The translations under genes and the position numbers were made by a program. This document shows positions 39,223 through 49,770 of a stretch of 64,000 nt of DNA, piece by piece. The notes beneath the pieces were generated by a model. The model saw only the letters and a list, made by a program, of their open reading frames with translations. It searched no databases and was not told the DNA's origin. Each line of letters begins with the position of its first letter. The first letter of the stretch is position 1. Source of the DNA: Isochrysis galbana (lineage: Eukaryota > Haptophyta > Isochrysidales > Isochrysidaceae); contig CM030944.1 of assembly GCA_018136815.1 (NCBI GenBank), positions 2,982,429 to 3,046,428 of the forward strand, given 5' to 3'.

Positions 39223-39764
39223 TTGGGGCTCCATGCACGGGCGTGGCTTGCTGTGCATAGCCTCCTAGAGTCCGCGCTTGGCGTCGGAGTTGAATATCGC
39301 CGGATATCAGCAGAAGCATGCGCAAGGAGTGTCCGTGCCGTACGTGTTGGTGTGAGCGCTGAGGTTGGTTTCAAGAGCTGTGAGTAGGCTCATATGGAAG
39401 ATCAGAGTAAATGCTCTCTAGCTCATATTTTTTGGTGTATTTTACAGGCCCTCCCGGAGACTTAAAGGCGTCTAAGTCCAAAAAATACCCATTGCTGTCT
39501 TTTCTCAAGTTACCGTGGCTCAAAAGACGGATTGCAAGTCCCTAAAATTCACCAGAAAATATGAGGTAGAGAGCATTTACTCTGATCTTCCATATGAGCC
39601 TACTCACAGCTCTTGAAACCAACCTCAGCGCTCACACCAACACGTACGGCACGGACACTCCTTGCGCATGCTTATGCTGATATCCGGCGATATTCAACTC
39701 CGACGCCAAGCGCGGACTCTAGGAGGCTATGCACAGCAAGCCACGCCCGTGCATGGAGCCCCAA
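39223..39764. mobile_element. foldback with two 208-bp arms
   Basis: 39223-39430 and 39557-39764 are reverse complements with only a few mismatches, separated by about 126 bases. The outer ends are TTGGGGCTCCATGCACGGGC. The right arm ends 12 bases from the stop codon of the transposase gene at 39777. No target duplication was seen outside the arms. It could be a foldback transposon, or a terminal repeat of the neighbouring Mutator-like element in an inverted duplication. Confidence 0.7.
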
Positions 39765-39776
39765 CACAACCTGCGA

Positions 39777-42632
39777 CTAGAACACGCACTCTTCGCACTC
39801 ATCAAGCAACAGGTACCAAGCACCGTGCTCCACGGATGACAGTGAGTCGTCGTCCGCCGCTGTGGTGAAGTACGAATCGTGCGACAGGTAATGCGCGGCC
39901 GTTGTGTCATCAACGTCATAGTACACCAGCCAGTTTGCGACGTCCTCGCCATCTAGCTCAGTGTCGTCCATATTTGCTTCGAGGATGGTGCCTTGCAGCC
40001 ACCCAGCTCCATCCCAATAGCACATCACCGTCCGATCGGTCAGATCCTCTGTCTCAGCCGGTGGGACGCGCTGCTGTGGATGCCAACCGGTTGCACCGCT
40101 GCAAACCATGCCGTGCGCTGCAGCCGCGTGATCTTGGGACGACCCGGCACCTGATATGTCGGCATCCTCCCCTACTAGACTTCCCCCGTTGAGGAGGTTG
40201 CGGCACCTTGTCGACTTTGCATGGCACAGGTTGGTGCACATTGTGGCGGCTTCCCGGCAAGGGCAGCCACGTTGGCACGTGGCGGTGCACGTACACGCTC
40301 CTACCACACCTTTACCCTGCGCTCCAGAAGTCGAACGGGACTTGCCACCGGTGTCGCCCTTGTACTTGTAGCGATGATCGGTCTTATAGTTTTGGCGTTT
40401 CTCAGTGAGAGATTTGCGCTGTTGGCTACGCTTCCGTTTGTACTCTACTGTTTTCCGGAACATGCTGCGTTTCGCTCTGACAGACACTCGCTGCATCCAC
40501 TGCGCGCGCTGCGCAGGCCTACTCTGCAGGCCAACGAGCTCGAAGAGGCGCGACTCCATCGTCCCGAAGGCCTCGATCCTGTCGTCTGTCTCACCTTTCA
40601 ACAAGAGCTGCCTGCGAAATTTGTGGATGCAAACGTTCTGCACGTGTGCCATAGCGAGACCAGTGGAGCAAACGTAGTGTGTGGGCCTCAGCTGCTTCTC
40701 CTTGGTTCTGTAATGCAGTGCAACGGTGCCGACGCGCTCTGAGGCATTCTGGCACATTGCGCCACGCTCCGGGTGAATCACACCATCGATATTGTTAAAG
40801 AACTTAGTCTTGAGCCACGCCTCCATTTCGGCCCGGAAGTCTGCACAATCATTCCACTGCCGGGACACGTATGGCTCACCGTTTGGCAATGTCAGGTCAT
40901 GCAAGCGGCAAGTCCGTAGCTTGCCGGTGAGGAAGCCCTTCCCCTCGTGGATATTGCTAAGGTGATTCACCATTTCTTCGATCCCTTGGACTGCAAGGGA
41001 CGACATTGATGGTAACGGAGACTGCATGTCCGGAGATTGCTCTGTGCCTGCCGCGGCTGCTGCTTCCCTCGCAGTCCGAGCCTCGGTCTCCGCTTTCGCG
41101 CGCCAGTCCTTCGCGCTGCGCAAAGCTGCCGATGTAGATCGCTGCCATGATTTGACAAGAGGGTGAGCCTGCACATTCAGACCGCGATGGTCTTTGGGCT
41201 GCCGCTTGTCCACTTCGCCTAGCTGAGTGATACGGTCCTTGCAACTGCACGTCTTATGAAGGCGATGTCCAACCTCGAACGCCTTTGCGCCTGCGTTCTT
41301 GCCCAAGTGGTTGGAGCAGTCGAAAACGCGAAGTTGGGAACAGTAGTTCGTGCGGCCGGTGGTTTGCTTCGCCTTGGCAAGCACTAGCGGGATCAACAAG
41401 TTCGTTGAGGCGTCACCGTCGAGCACGATACCGTCGAGGGAAGGACGAACACGCAGGTTGTACTTGTCAATGAGGGCGTCGAGATCGCCTTTCTCGAACC
41501 AGTCGACTATGTCATCCAGCATCTCGCCGCAGCCGATGGCGTCCATGGCCTTCGGAGTGAACTCAAAACCGCCCTTACCACTGAGCATGTCCGTGCCAAT
41601 GCAGTAGTGCCGATACGCGAGGATGCCCCCGGAGTCGAGGTCACACATTGTGCCTGAGCCATTGAGCGAGTTGCGTCCACGTGTGAGCCAGAACATGTCG
41701 TTCGTGAGGACGAGCTGTTCGATTGAACCGTATCGTACGACCAAGTAGCGCACCAACTCAAGCATCTCCTTCTGCAGCTTCTCGATCCACGGTAGGAGCT
41801 TGCTAAGGTATCGGTCGAAGGTGTTATGCGACATCACTTGCTCCCCTTGCGCGATCGCCACAGTTGCGTAGTCCGAATACATCTGCCCTGCGAGCAGGCA
41901 CCCAAGAACCTTCATCACGATGTACTCCGGTCGAGAGTTGGTTTGCTTCCTCCGCTTTTGCTTCCGCCGATCATTCTTAGTCAGCCCATCGCCATCCTCA
42001 TCCATTCCCTCCGAGCCCGAGTCCACGTCGAGATTGATACGGCATGCCTTGCCCGTCTTGATGTTGATCATGTCCCCACACACTGAGCACATGAACGGGA
42101 GCATCACCGAGTGAATGGCCATCTTCGACTCAGGAGCCACCGGGATGAACTCGGCCGAGCAGCACTTTGACTGCGTCTTCATCGCGATGGAGTTGGCGAG
42201 CTCACGGACGTCCACGGTGGAGAACACGTCGAAGGCTGCGCTCGCAGTCGCAGCCTCGATGCGCGCCTTCAGCTCGCGCAGCTGCTTTGCTTCCTGGCGG
42301 TCGTGAGCTGCTGCCTCAGCAGGCGAGAAGATGTCACTGCGCCGGCGCTTGCGTGGGCCCGATGGAGGAGATGCGGCTGGCGATGCCCTTCCCTTGCCGC
42401 GTGGACGACCGCGCTTTGCTTGTGGCGCGCCTGCGCCATTCCGCATCGCCTCGGCTGCAGCTGGCCTCGCTGCTTTCTTTGGCCGGCCGCGAGGTCGAGG
42501 TGGAGGTGGGGCTTCCTCAGCCATGGGAAGCTCATGGTCCGAGTCTCCATCCGGCCCTTCCATCACCATCACTTCCTCCTCCCCAGCCTCTGAGGCCGAG
42601 TCGCTGAAGGCCTCCGCGCGAAGTCGCCGCAT
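39777..42632 (-). CDS. Mutator-like transposase with AT-hooks, CXC and Tudor/agenet-like regions
   Basis: A single uninterrupted frame of 951 residues from ATG 42632. Residues 46-55 (RPRGRPKKAA) and 73-82 (KRGRPRGKGR) are AT-hooks, followed by a nuclear-type basic patch. A Cys pair (CSVCG, 182-186) and an acidic stretch precede the catalytic part. VLTNDMFWLTRGRNSLNGSG (about 308-327) and GIVLDGDASTN with VFDCSNHLGKN (401-445) match the layout of Mutator-type DDE transposases, in which a DG.W..RG..S motif and a DGD.S..K/DC.NH..KN motif carry catalytic residues. Asp312 and Asp405/407 are candidates. Residues 780-811 (ACTCTATCQRGCPC ... CTNLC ... CRN) form a CXC (tesmin-type) zinc region. Residues 868-922 (VMCYWDGAGWLQGTI, LVYYDVDDTTAAHYL) look like a Tudor/agenet reader. 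No frameshift is present, so the gene may be active or domesticated. Confidence 0.7.
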   Translation of the reverse strand: MRRLRAEAFSDSASEAGEEEVMVMEGPDGDSDHELPMAEEAPPPPRPRGRPKKAARPAAAEAMRNGAGAPQAKRGRPRGKGRASPAASPPSGPRKRRRSDIFSPAEAAAHDRQEAKQLRELKARIEAATASAAFDVFSTVDVRELANSIAMKTQSKCCSAEFIPVAPESKMAIHSVMLPFMCSVCGDMINIKTGKACRINLDVDSGSEGMDEDGDGLTKNDRRKQKRRKQTNSRPEYIVMKVLGCLLAGQMYSDYATVAIAQGEQVMSHNTFDRYLSKLLPWIEKLQKEMLELVRYLVVRYGSIEQLVLTNDMFWLTRGRNSLNGSGTMCDLDSGGILAYRHYCIGTDMLSGKGGFEFTPKAMDAIGCGEMLDDIVDWFEKGDLDALIDKYNLRVRPSLDGIVLDGDASTNLLIPLVLAKAKQTTGRTNYCSQLRVFDCSNHLGKNAGAKAFEVGHRLHKTCSCKDRITQLGEVDKRQPKDHRGLNVQAHPLVKSWQRSTSAALRSAKDWRAKAETEARTAREAAAAAGTEQSPDMQSPLPSMSSLAVQGIEEMVNHLSNIHEGKGFLTGKLRTCRLHDLTLPNGEPYVSRQWNDCADFRAEMEAWLKTKFFNNIDGVIHPERGAMCQNASERVGTVALHYRTKEKQLRPTHYVCSTGLAMAHVQNVCIHKFRRQLLLKGETDDRIEAFGTMESRLFELVGLQSRPAQRAQWMQRVSVRAKRSMFRKTVEYKRKRSQQRKSLTEKRQNYKTDHRYKYKGDTGGKSRSTSGAQGKGVVGACTCTATCQRGCPCREAATMCTNLCHAKSTRCRNLLNGGSLVGEDADISGAGSSQDHAAAAHGMVCSGATGWHPQQRVPPAETEDLTDRTVMCYWDGAGWLQGTILEANMDDTELDGEDVANWLVYYDVDDTTAAHYLSHDSYFTTAADDDSLSSVEHGAWYLLLDECEECVF

Positions 42633-42875
42633 TGCTTGCGCGAGCGAAGGGAAAGGGAAAGGAGGGGCGGGTGGGGGGGGGGGGGGAGCCGAAAAAAACC
42701 TGCACCTACCACCTTAAGGTGGTTCCCTAGCTTTTCCGGGGGGGAGTTGGGACACATCACTGCACTCATGAGCCGACACACCAACACCCTTACGAGTCCA
42801 CAGCTGCCTCACCGTCCGACTGCTCACAGTCGGTTTTCTTGCGCTTATTCTGACCCTAACCCTAACCCGCCGTCT
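42633..42875. other. upstream region with perfect palindrome and telomere-like repeats
   Basis: A G-run (about 42675-42688), the perfect 14-bp palindrome CCACCTTAAGGTGG (about 42707-42720) and CCCTAACCCTAACCC (about 42851-42866) lie here. The palindrome is about 75 bases upstream of the transposase ATG and may be a regulatory site. Confidence 0.5.
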
Positions 42876-43510
42876 CTAATGAGGTTGTTAACTGTTTACT
42901 GCAGGAGCATGCAAATGGATGCTTCAAACGACACATTTCGTCCCTGCTCGCCAACGCCTTGACGGGTGCCCATGAGATGCTGCCCCCTCTCCCTCCCAGT
43001 CCCACTCCGTTGCGCCGCGCCGCCCTCCCCTCAACCTCTCACACCTCTTTCTAACGTGCACACGTGGATTATTTGGTAAACTGAAGCATCCAAATGGCTG
43101 CTTCGCCCCTGGGCCTACTTCCCTATATTCCCACCCATTTGCAACACAAAAGGTCGAGATTGTAGTATGGAATTATGGAGAAAGTAGGCCCAGGGGCGAA
43201 GCAGCCATTTGGATGCTTCAGTTTACCAAATAATCCACGTGTGCACGTTAGAAAGAGGTGTGAGAGGTTGAGGGAGGGCGGCGCGGCGCGGCGCAACGGA
43301 GTGGGACTGGGAGGGAGAGGGGGGGGGGGCAGGGGAGGGGGGGGGAGGGGGGGGGGATCGGGAAAAATTTGATCATCTCTTTCTTTGCGGAAAGCGTCGC
43401 TTATATCGTTGAACATGTCTCCCTCTCTTCTCTCACCTCAAAAAACCAAACATCGAAGCATCCATTTGCATGCTGCGCTCCCGGCAGTAAAGAGTTAAAA
43501 CAACCTGCCC
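42876..43510. mobile_element. nested palindromic element
   Basis: The outer ends are inverted copies of AGGTTGTT ... TTTACTGC ... GCATGCAAATGGATGCTTC (left about 42880-42927, right about 43450-43510). Inside, 42983-43120 and 43182-43322 are near-perfect inverted arms of about 140 bp around a 60-base loop. Their inner sequence (TTTGGTAAACTGAAGCATCC, AAATGG) resembles the outer motif. No coding capacity. Confidence 0.65.
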
Positions 43511-44538
43511 CTATCCCCAAAAATAGAACTGGCGCCAAACAGGACAAGACCGTGTTCCCTTTGCCGATTTCCAGCGATGACCCCGCCCGCAAGCGAGACC
43601 CGCTTCCACCAACGATTCCCGGCTGCCAGCGCTAGGCACAGGTAAGCATTTACAGAATGATTGAATCAATTGATCCAATCTTTGCTGATGAGATCAATCT
43701 CAACTTAGATGGCAAGCTTTGCTGATGCAGGCTGCTAGCTTGATGCTTGGAGGCGGCAAGCTTTTCCCAGCTTTTTGCTCCGCGGAGCGCGTCCAAGCGT
43801 GCGGCGTGCAGGCGCGGCGGGCGCGGTCGGGGGGGCGCGCGGGGGCGCGGGCCGGTGCGAGGGGCTAAGGGGGGGGGGAGGGGGGAGAGGGGAGAGGGGA
43901 GGGGGGGTGTCGAACACGCGATGACTACAGACTCATAGGCAGAGGGCCGTTCGATCGAGCCGGCAGCTGACGCGGCCGTAGAAGGGTCGTTGATTGTTGC
44001 TTGCGGAAGATGTCTGACAGATCATAGTAAGAGTCGGGTCTGAGGGTGTCTGCGGTGGGTGCAACCGCAGATGACGCGCGCCTCATCTCCTGTAAACAAC
44101 GGCAATCAACGAAGAAAGAGAAACAATCTGCAACAACAACGAAAGAGGTGGAATGATTCCGAAGACACGCGAAATGCAGTGAGCTTCAATCTCCGACAAC
44201 CCTATTATTAGAGTCAAAGAGAGAGGTCACATAGGGGGGAGGGGAGGAAAGACAGCGGACGGAGCGTCGAGCGGGGGGGTCGCAAGAGGACGCGGGAGGA
44301 TTACTGTATTTATTCTAGGTGTACATATATATATAAGATATAAGTCGTAATGGGTCAATCTTTTTTAAGATTGAAGATTGATCTTGCTGTCAATAGATGG
44401 ACCAAGCTTTTGACCAAGCGTTGGTGTAAATCTGATCAATCATCCATCTCCATCTTTCCCAAATTTTGAGCAATGAGCAATCATTCTGTAAATGCTTAGG
44501 CACAGGCCGGACGAAGCGCACTCCCACGAGTAACTTCG
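43511..44538. other. spacer
   Basis: Mostly unassigned. A G/A tract lies at 43860-43908. 44050-44104 (-) is a fragment of the retroposon ORF tail seen at 29960-30003 (GCGGTGGGTGCAACCGCAGA). Confidence 0.4.
44050..44104 (-). repeat. fragment of short-retroposon ORF tail
   Basis: The minus-strand translation gives FTGDEARVICGCTHRR, close to FAGDETRVVCGCTHRN of the copy at 29935-30906. Confidence 0.6.
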
Positions 44539-44763
44539 ATGGCGCGGCTGGGAGAAACACCTACACCTACGAGCCGGAGAACGGAGGAGATCATAGCGCA
44601 ACGGCTCACGAAGGGCGTGACCCAGTACCAGTTTCAAGTCAAGTAGATTGGCTTCGACTCGAATGACAACACCTGGGAGCCGATCGAGCACCTCGCCGGC
44701 TGCGAGGATATAATTTGCGAGATGAAGGATCGCGTATCGTGGTATAGGTATAGGTATAGATAG
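44539..44763 (+). pseudogene. chromodomain relic with in-frame stop
   Basis: From ATG 44539 the frame reads into EEIIAQRLTKGVTQYQFQVK, then TAG at 44644-44646, then IGFDSNDNTWEPIEHLAGCE and DIICEMKDR. This is the chromodomain pattern (Y.VKW.G....NTWEP..NL..C...I), with the stop exactly where the invariant Trp codon (TGG) is expected. Chromodomains of this kind occur at the end of gypsy-type integrases and in chromatin proteins. The fragment is probably from a retroelement but has no integrase next to it. Confidence 0.7.
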
Positions 44764-45206
44764 TAGTAGTAGTTGTAGTTGGGGTTCCAAGTAAGAAGTG
44801 ACCTTGTCTCTATCTCTCTCTCTATGAGCCATGTAAGTGATGTAGAGCGTAGAGCCAGCGCGCTGCGAGCAGTATCGATATTTATTGCTTATTGCAAATT
44901 GTAAATTGTCTATTGTAAATTTTGCAAAACAAAAAACCGTTGGCAGCTCGCCGTCGGTCGCCTCGCCACTCGTCGCACTCGTTCTTCGTTCCTCGTTCCT
45001 CCCTCCTCCTCTCTCCTCTCTCCTCTCCTCTCTCATCATGAATCATGAATCCCCAGAGCAGCACCCCTGCCATGCTCGGTCTGCAAACCACCCACGACAT
45101 CACGACATCGCGACTAACGGCGTGAAGACGCGCAAGGCTCCCGTTAAGCCTCCATTGCGCAAGGGCAACCTCTGAACCTCTGGGCTACGGCCACCATCAT
45201 CACTGA

Positions 45207-45476
45207 GCACCCGGCGACGCCAAGGTTCGCTGCAACAACGGCGGTCTTGAGTTCACGCGGCGGGCTCCACGCGCATCAGGATGCACATCGTGCATGGTGG
45301 AGAAGTGCGCGTGCGACACGCCCGCGTTCTGCGAACTCAAGGACGAGCTCTCTGCGGCACTGTGGCTGCCGACAAAGAACAGAAGGCCTCCAGGCAAATC
45401 AATGTTGCTGCGATCGCGTACACCCGCGCCGGCGTACCCTCCCTCACTCACGTACGCGCGGCGCCGGCGTACGTGA
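45207..45476 (+). CDS. Cys-rich fragment of unknown protein
   Basis: An open frame reading GDAKVRCNNGGLEF, then SGCTSCMVEKCACDTPAFCE, with spacing CxxCxxxxCxC that could bind zinc. It lacks a clear start and ends at a stop near 45476. It may be an exon or a transposon remnant. The family is not recognised. Confidence 0.3.
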   Translation, partial: APGDAKVRCNNGGLEFTRRAPRASGCTSCMVEKCACDTPAFCELKDELSAALWLPTKNRRPPGKSMLLRSRTPAPAYPPSLTYARRRRT

Positions 45477-45596
45477 TTTCGGTATTCAGTGTATTCAAGA
45501 GGGCCATTTTGATTACATGTATTTGTGTTACACAACTAGGCTCGTATGACAGGACCATTTTTACCTGTAGGGAGATGACGTGATGGGAAGTGCTGA

Positions 45597-46250
45597 GAGG
45601 AGAGAGTGGGAGGGGGGGGGGGTCCGTCCACACGGCCGGCCAGACGAGGGCTTCTCGCGCCCCCCCCCCCCCCCCCCCGCCCCTTCTTCCCGCCCGCCAT
45701 CATCCATCTCTCCCTCGCCCCCCCCCCCCCCCTCCCCGATTTCCCCCCATATTCTCTCTCTCGAAGCAGTTCTCTCCTTTGCTTTCTAGTACTCCTACTC
45801 TACCTTGTTCTTCCTCTCCCTGCCGCCCTCATCTCTCTCCCCCCTCCACTCCCTCCCTCCCTCCCTCTCCCGTTCTTCTTGTACGAATGGCGGGCCCCTC
45901 TCCCTCGTCGGGGTCCACCTCGCCCACGCGGGCGCGCCGCAGCGTACCAGCACGCGTGCCGCGCCCCTCGGCAGGTCGCTCATTCTACAGCATTGTCCGC
46001 GGAGGCAGGTGTGCCGGAGGCGTGCCAGAAGGACTGCCAAAGGGAAAGGGGAGGCGAGGGAGAAGGCGCATGGACGAGGTTGGGGAGGAGGGGGGGGAAA
46101 CGGAAGGGAGCGAGCGCGCGTGCGCGCGGCAGGGGTAGGGCCAGAGAGCGCGAGGGGGAGGGCAGGCGGGAGGGAGAGGCGGGAGGGAGGAGGGAGAGGT
46201 GGGCGGGAGGGAGGAAGGGACAAAGAGGGAGAGGAGGCAAGGCGATGGGA
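45597..46250. repeat. low-complexity C- and G-rich stretches
   Basis: C-runs at 45660-45679 and 45719-45732, CT-rich sequence to 45880, then GGGAGG-type repeats 46080-46250. Long reading frames across this are compositional artefacts. Confidence 0.75.
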
Positions 46251-46255
46251 TAATT

Positions 46256-48990
46256 GCGTGGCTGGAGGATATTCAGCGACCTGGCTGCTGCATCCCGCGT
46301 GTGCCGCAGGTGGATGCCGTCACACCGCAATGGGCCGCGCATCGCCTTTGTCCTCTTGCTTGCCTTCTCGCTCCGAGCCTTTGTTGTTACCTATTCTGGG
46401 CTCACGCACTTGGCGTCTGTCCACTTGTTGCTCCAATCCCTCCTTGGAAGCGACCAAGATTGCGCCAGAACAGCCCTCAATGTTGTCTTCGGTGCACCCT
46501 GCACGCCTTTATGCCGACGTGGTGCTCATCCCCAGATGGTTGGCTGCTTGCAGGCAACGCGGCTCACTTCAGCTTTTGGCCCTCCCATTTGTTCCAGGTC
46601 TCCCCATAGCTATTGGGACTCACGGAGATCCGGCAACACATTTTGAACCCTACGTCCGTGCCGCCAGCTGGGATCCGTTCCCTTTTGGCAGTGGATGGGC
46701 GGTTCCCACGTATGCTGATGTCGCTCGAATTCTCTCCTCATCAAGTCAATCGCGGGGTCTTGCGGTACTGGCACACCCCTTAGTCGTTTCGGACCCTGTA
46801 CCACAACAGTGCATGCGCGACGACACCTTGATTTATCTACCGACCGGTGAGTGCATCACCGCGCGCCCGAAGCACGCCACATCATCACGCCTTCTCGAAG
46901 AACGTCGTTAGTGCTAAAACTTCAGTTCTTGCCATTGGCGGCAATCATAACCATTCTCCCATGCAACAACAGTCGATTGAGTTGTGTGAGATGGCTGCCA
47001 TTTGAAATGTGAATGTAGTGCGACAGCCTTTCACTGCCGCATGGACACCTGTTGGTGGCCGCATGCCAACTAACGTGTTGTATCATCACGCATACAAAAC
47101 CCTGTTCCAGGAGCTCTACATTCAGCAATCCGCAGTGCTCTGCATCAAAGCATCACTGGCTTCCATTGGAGCGGCGGTGGCCGGTCTGTCTCTTCCAGAA
47201 CACATCTTTCCACCTCTTAAAAGTGATCTTCCGTGGCACGGGTGGAGGTGAGTCAAAGCTGGCAAAAGTCAATCGATGGGGAGCCACCGAAGTCCGCGCT
47301 GTTGCTCTCCACAACATTTTCGAGCGCATCACGGGTGTCGCGCCATCCAGCACACTGTTAAAACAGATGCTCTTGTACTACGACCACTTGCCGCAGTGCC
47401 TTCTTTCCGCCTCCATCTTTGCTTCGGACGTCAACGCCACCGCTGCTGCTCGCCAGGCGACTGCAGCAGCCGTCGTAGACTCGCCGCTAGGCCGTCCGCT
47501 TGCCATAGCCGCTGCAGCAGCAGGCTAGCTAATCCTAGCGAGGCGCTCGCCCAGCAAGTGGCGGACGGAATGTTGTTTGCCGGTGAGCACATATTGACCA
47601 TGCCCTCCCACCGGGCAAGTCGCCAGAGATTGCACCGCGCTTGTGCTTATCTACCGGCCCTTGCTAGTCCCCCGTTTACCCACGCGGTAAGGGCATGATC
47701 GCGACTCTCCCCCTCCCTCCCCGCCACTCTCCCACCCCGGTGTGCTTGTCGACCGGCTTCGCTGCTTTCATGGTCAGGTGGCTATGGCACAACCCACCTT
47801 GCCCTTGGTGCTCTCGAGCGCCTTCGTGCCGATCCCGCATCCCAAGTTTCTCTATGGCAGGAATACGGGGGGCGGCGATACCTATTGGAGACGGCGCGCC
47901 TCGATCCACCCGTCACCGGCGTTCGGGCGCTTGCACCTGCGGGCGGCTTCAATCTCACGAAGCGTGACGGGTCATCTATTTTTGTACCGGAGGGCTCCCC
48001 AATGCAGCTGCTCATCTCTCATGCAAATCGTGATAGGAGGGCCTTTGCGCGTCCATACGAGTTTGACCCTGGACGGCCAAGTAAGTTGCTTGCCCTCATC
48101 CGTAGATCTACTGCCTTGCCTGGGGCAGCAATGGTGACTGAGGCAGTGGAGGGCGTGATCAGGCCTGTGGAAGGTCCACTAAACGCAAGGGCACATTATC
48201 ACACAAGCAATGGCTATTGATGGACATGATGGCCTGAGACGATTCGCCTCCAAGGGCTCGGGCAAGCCATGATAGCTCTCTTGCTAAGTGCCTCGTCCCA
48301 CCGATCATGTTCTCGTGGCAGCCTTGCACAAGCTCCTCTCTTGGAACGGCATTGAGATGGATGTCTCAGTGGGTGTAGCCCCTCGGGGCTGTCCTGGTCA
48401 CGACCTTTCGTTGGACATTGCTCTCAAGATTGTCGCTGAAGCCATGCCCCGACCCAATGATCCGCCTACCCCCTTAGCTGAGCTCGAGCAGGCAGGTGCG
48501 TCGTCCTTGCCCATGGACAATAGTCGTGAGAGCTCCAGAGCCCTGCGCTCTAGGGAGATGCCATAGGGAGTGGATACATCCAGCGTTGAGGCGAACATTC
48601 GACGGCAGCATGGCCGCTGGTGTTCTCGATGACGTTTTGCTCCATAATTGTGGCCACAGGCCCCGTCCTTTCCCTCGAGGAACATGCGCGTGAATCCACG
48701 ACTGAGCGCGATAGAGCCTTCGTCCTCGTCTCCCCCACCGCGGACGCAGCACAGTATCTCTATTTCGCGATGGGCTGTGCCAACTTGCTTGGCGGGATTG
48801 TTATTCACGCTATCGATCCGGCTTTCGCTCGTGGCGAAATGGTGACCCCCACGGACTTACCCGCCCAACTTGAAAGCCAATGCCGCGAGGGGCCATACTT
48901 CGCGCTCCTTTCAGAGCCTGCGACATCACCTCTCCTGAGGCTTGCGCCCGACTCGCCAACTGGGCTTGGCCTCTTGCCTTCAGGACGTGA
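46256..48990 (+). CDS. cytochrome P450, multi-exon, with one unresolved frame break
   Basis: Exons I can support: up to 46846; 47019-47176; 47259 to about 47520; about 47524-47582; 47778-48080; 48322-48495; and from 48660. Donors are GTGAGT, GTGGCC, GTGAGC, GTAAGT and GTGCGT. The core P450 marks appear only after splicing. ADGMLFAG/GYGTTHLALGAL is helix I (A-G-x-x-T type). RRYLLETARLDPP holds the ExxR of helix K. HANRDRRAFARPYEFDPGRP is the PERF region. VSVGVAPRGCPGHDLSLDIA is the heme loop with its Cys ligand. ITGVAPSS and an N-terminal DPFPFG region fit the early helices. The start codon is not fixed. A shift of frame near 47520 is either a missed intron or a lesion. The protein continues far beyond the usual P450 end (about 50 residues after the Cys). 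The substrate is unknown. Confidence 0.65.
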
Positions 48991-49020
48991 CAAACTCCAC
49001 CCACTTCTCCCTTTACCCTC

Positions 49021-49770
49021 AGGTCCTTTCCGTCGGCGCATTCACTGCGGGACAGGCGAGTGACGATATCCATGCGCACAGCACCTCGCGCTCACTATTC
49101 CCTCTTCCCTCGCTGGGATGCGCGTCAACACACCCCTACACACGCACCATAGTCGCGCGAGCTACAATTCCTTGTCACCCAAGGGGCTTGCACACGCGTG
49201 CACACAACATGACAATGTGGTCATGCTCACCCGACACGCCCGGGATGGGTAATTTTATCTCAGGTTCTAGTGACTGCCGGGTGGTTTGCATTAACACAAC
49301 AGCTCAAGCTAGGCGAGATTTATCTTCCTGGAGACTCCGGACTCGTCCAAGTCAAGAATTGGCTCGGCATGTTGCACTTCATCGGATACATTGCATGCGG
49401 TTACTCAATGCTACGCATGGGCATCATTCTGAGGTATGTGCGCTGGGCGTGTTCAGACGGCGATGGCGTCAAACCCTCGCCGTATCACTTGCATTTGTAT
49501 GCGCTCCATCAATCGAAATTGTTTGTCGCCGTATTTACAGCCACCCCACCTCAATGCATTCTTTACCCATTTTTTATGCCCCTCGGTACCTGTCGACATC
49601 TTGACCAATAGATACCGGCACGGTGATCCGAATGGTCTCACCAGCGGTGACCCGCCTTGCGTGCCGGCGAGCGCTAGTCACTTCTCTGATTGCCATCGGG
49701 CTGTTGTGCACCGTGTACCTTCTTGTTGGCGTTGAATTCGGCGCCGAAAGATACGCGGTAAGGAAGTCGG
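49021..49770 (+). CDS. membrane-type exons downstream of the P450, probably the same gene
   Basis: After acceptor-like CCCTCAG (49020) and TATCTCAG (49263) there are open stretches VLSVGAFTAG and VLVTAGWFALTQQLKLGEIY, then WLGMLHFIGYIACGYSMLRMG and, further on, VTSLIAIGLLCTVYLLVGVEFG before a stop near 49769. They look like membrane helices. Another open stretch (ATVIYLPGHANAVYGIASYW) leads into the gap at 49942. Exon joins were not resolved. No family is recognised. Confidence 0.35.

Noticed and set aside
42848-42866. Telomere-like CCCTAACCCTAACCC
   Set aside because: Under three units and not at a contig end. It is too short to call an interstitial telomere.
45590-46250. Long open frames over the C- and G-rich stretch
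   Set aside because: They are made of Pro, Arg and Gly repeats in several overlapping frames and come from base composition.
46256-46310. F-box-like start (FSDLAAASRVCRRW)
   Set aside because: The resemblance is limited to 14 residues, and the frame does not join to the P450 exons.
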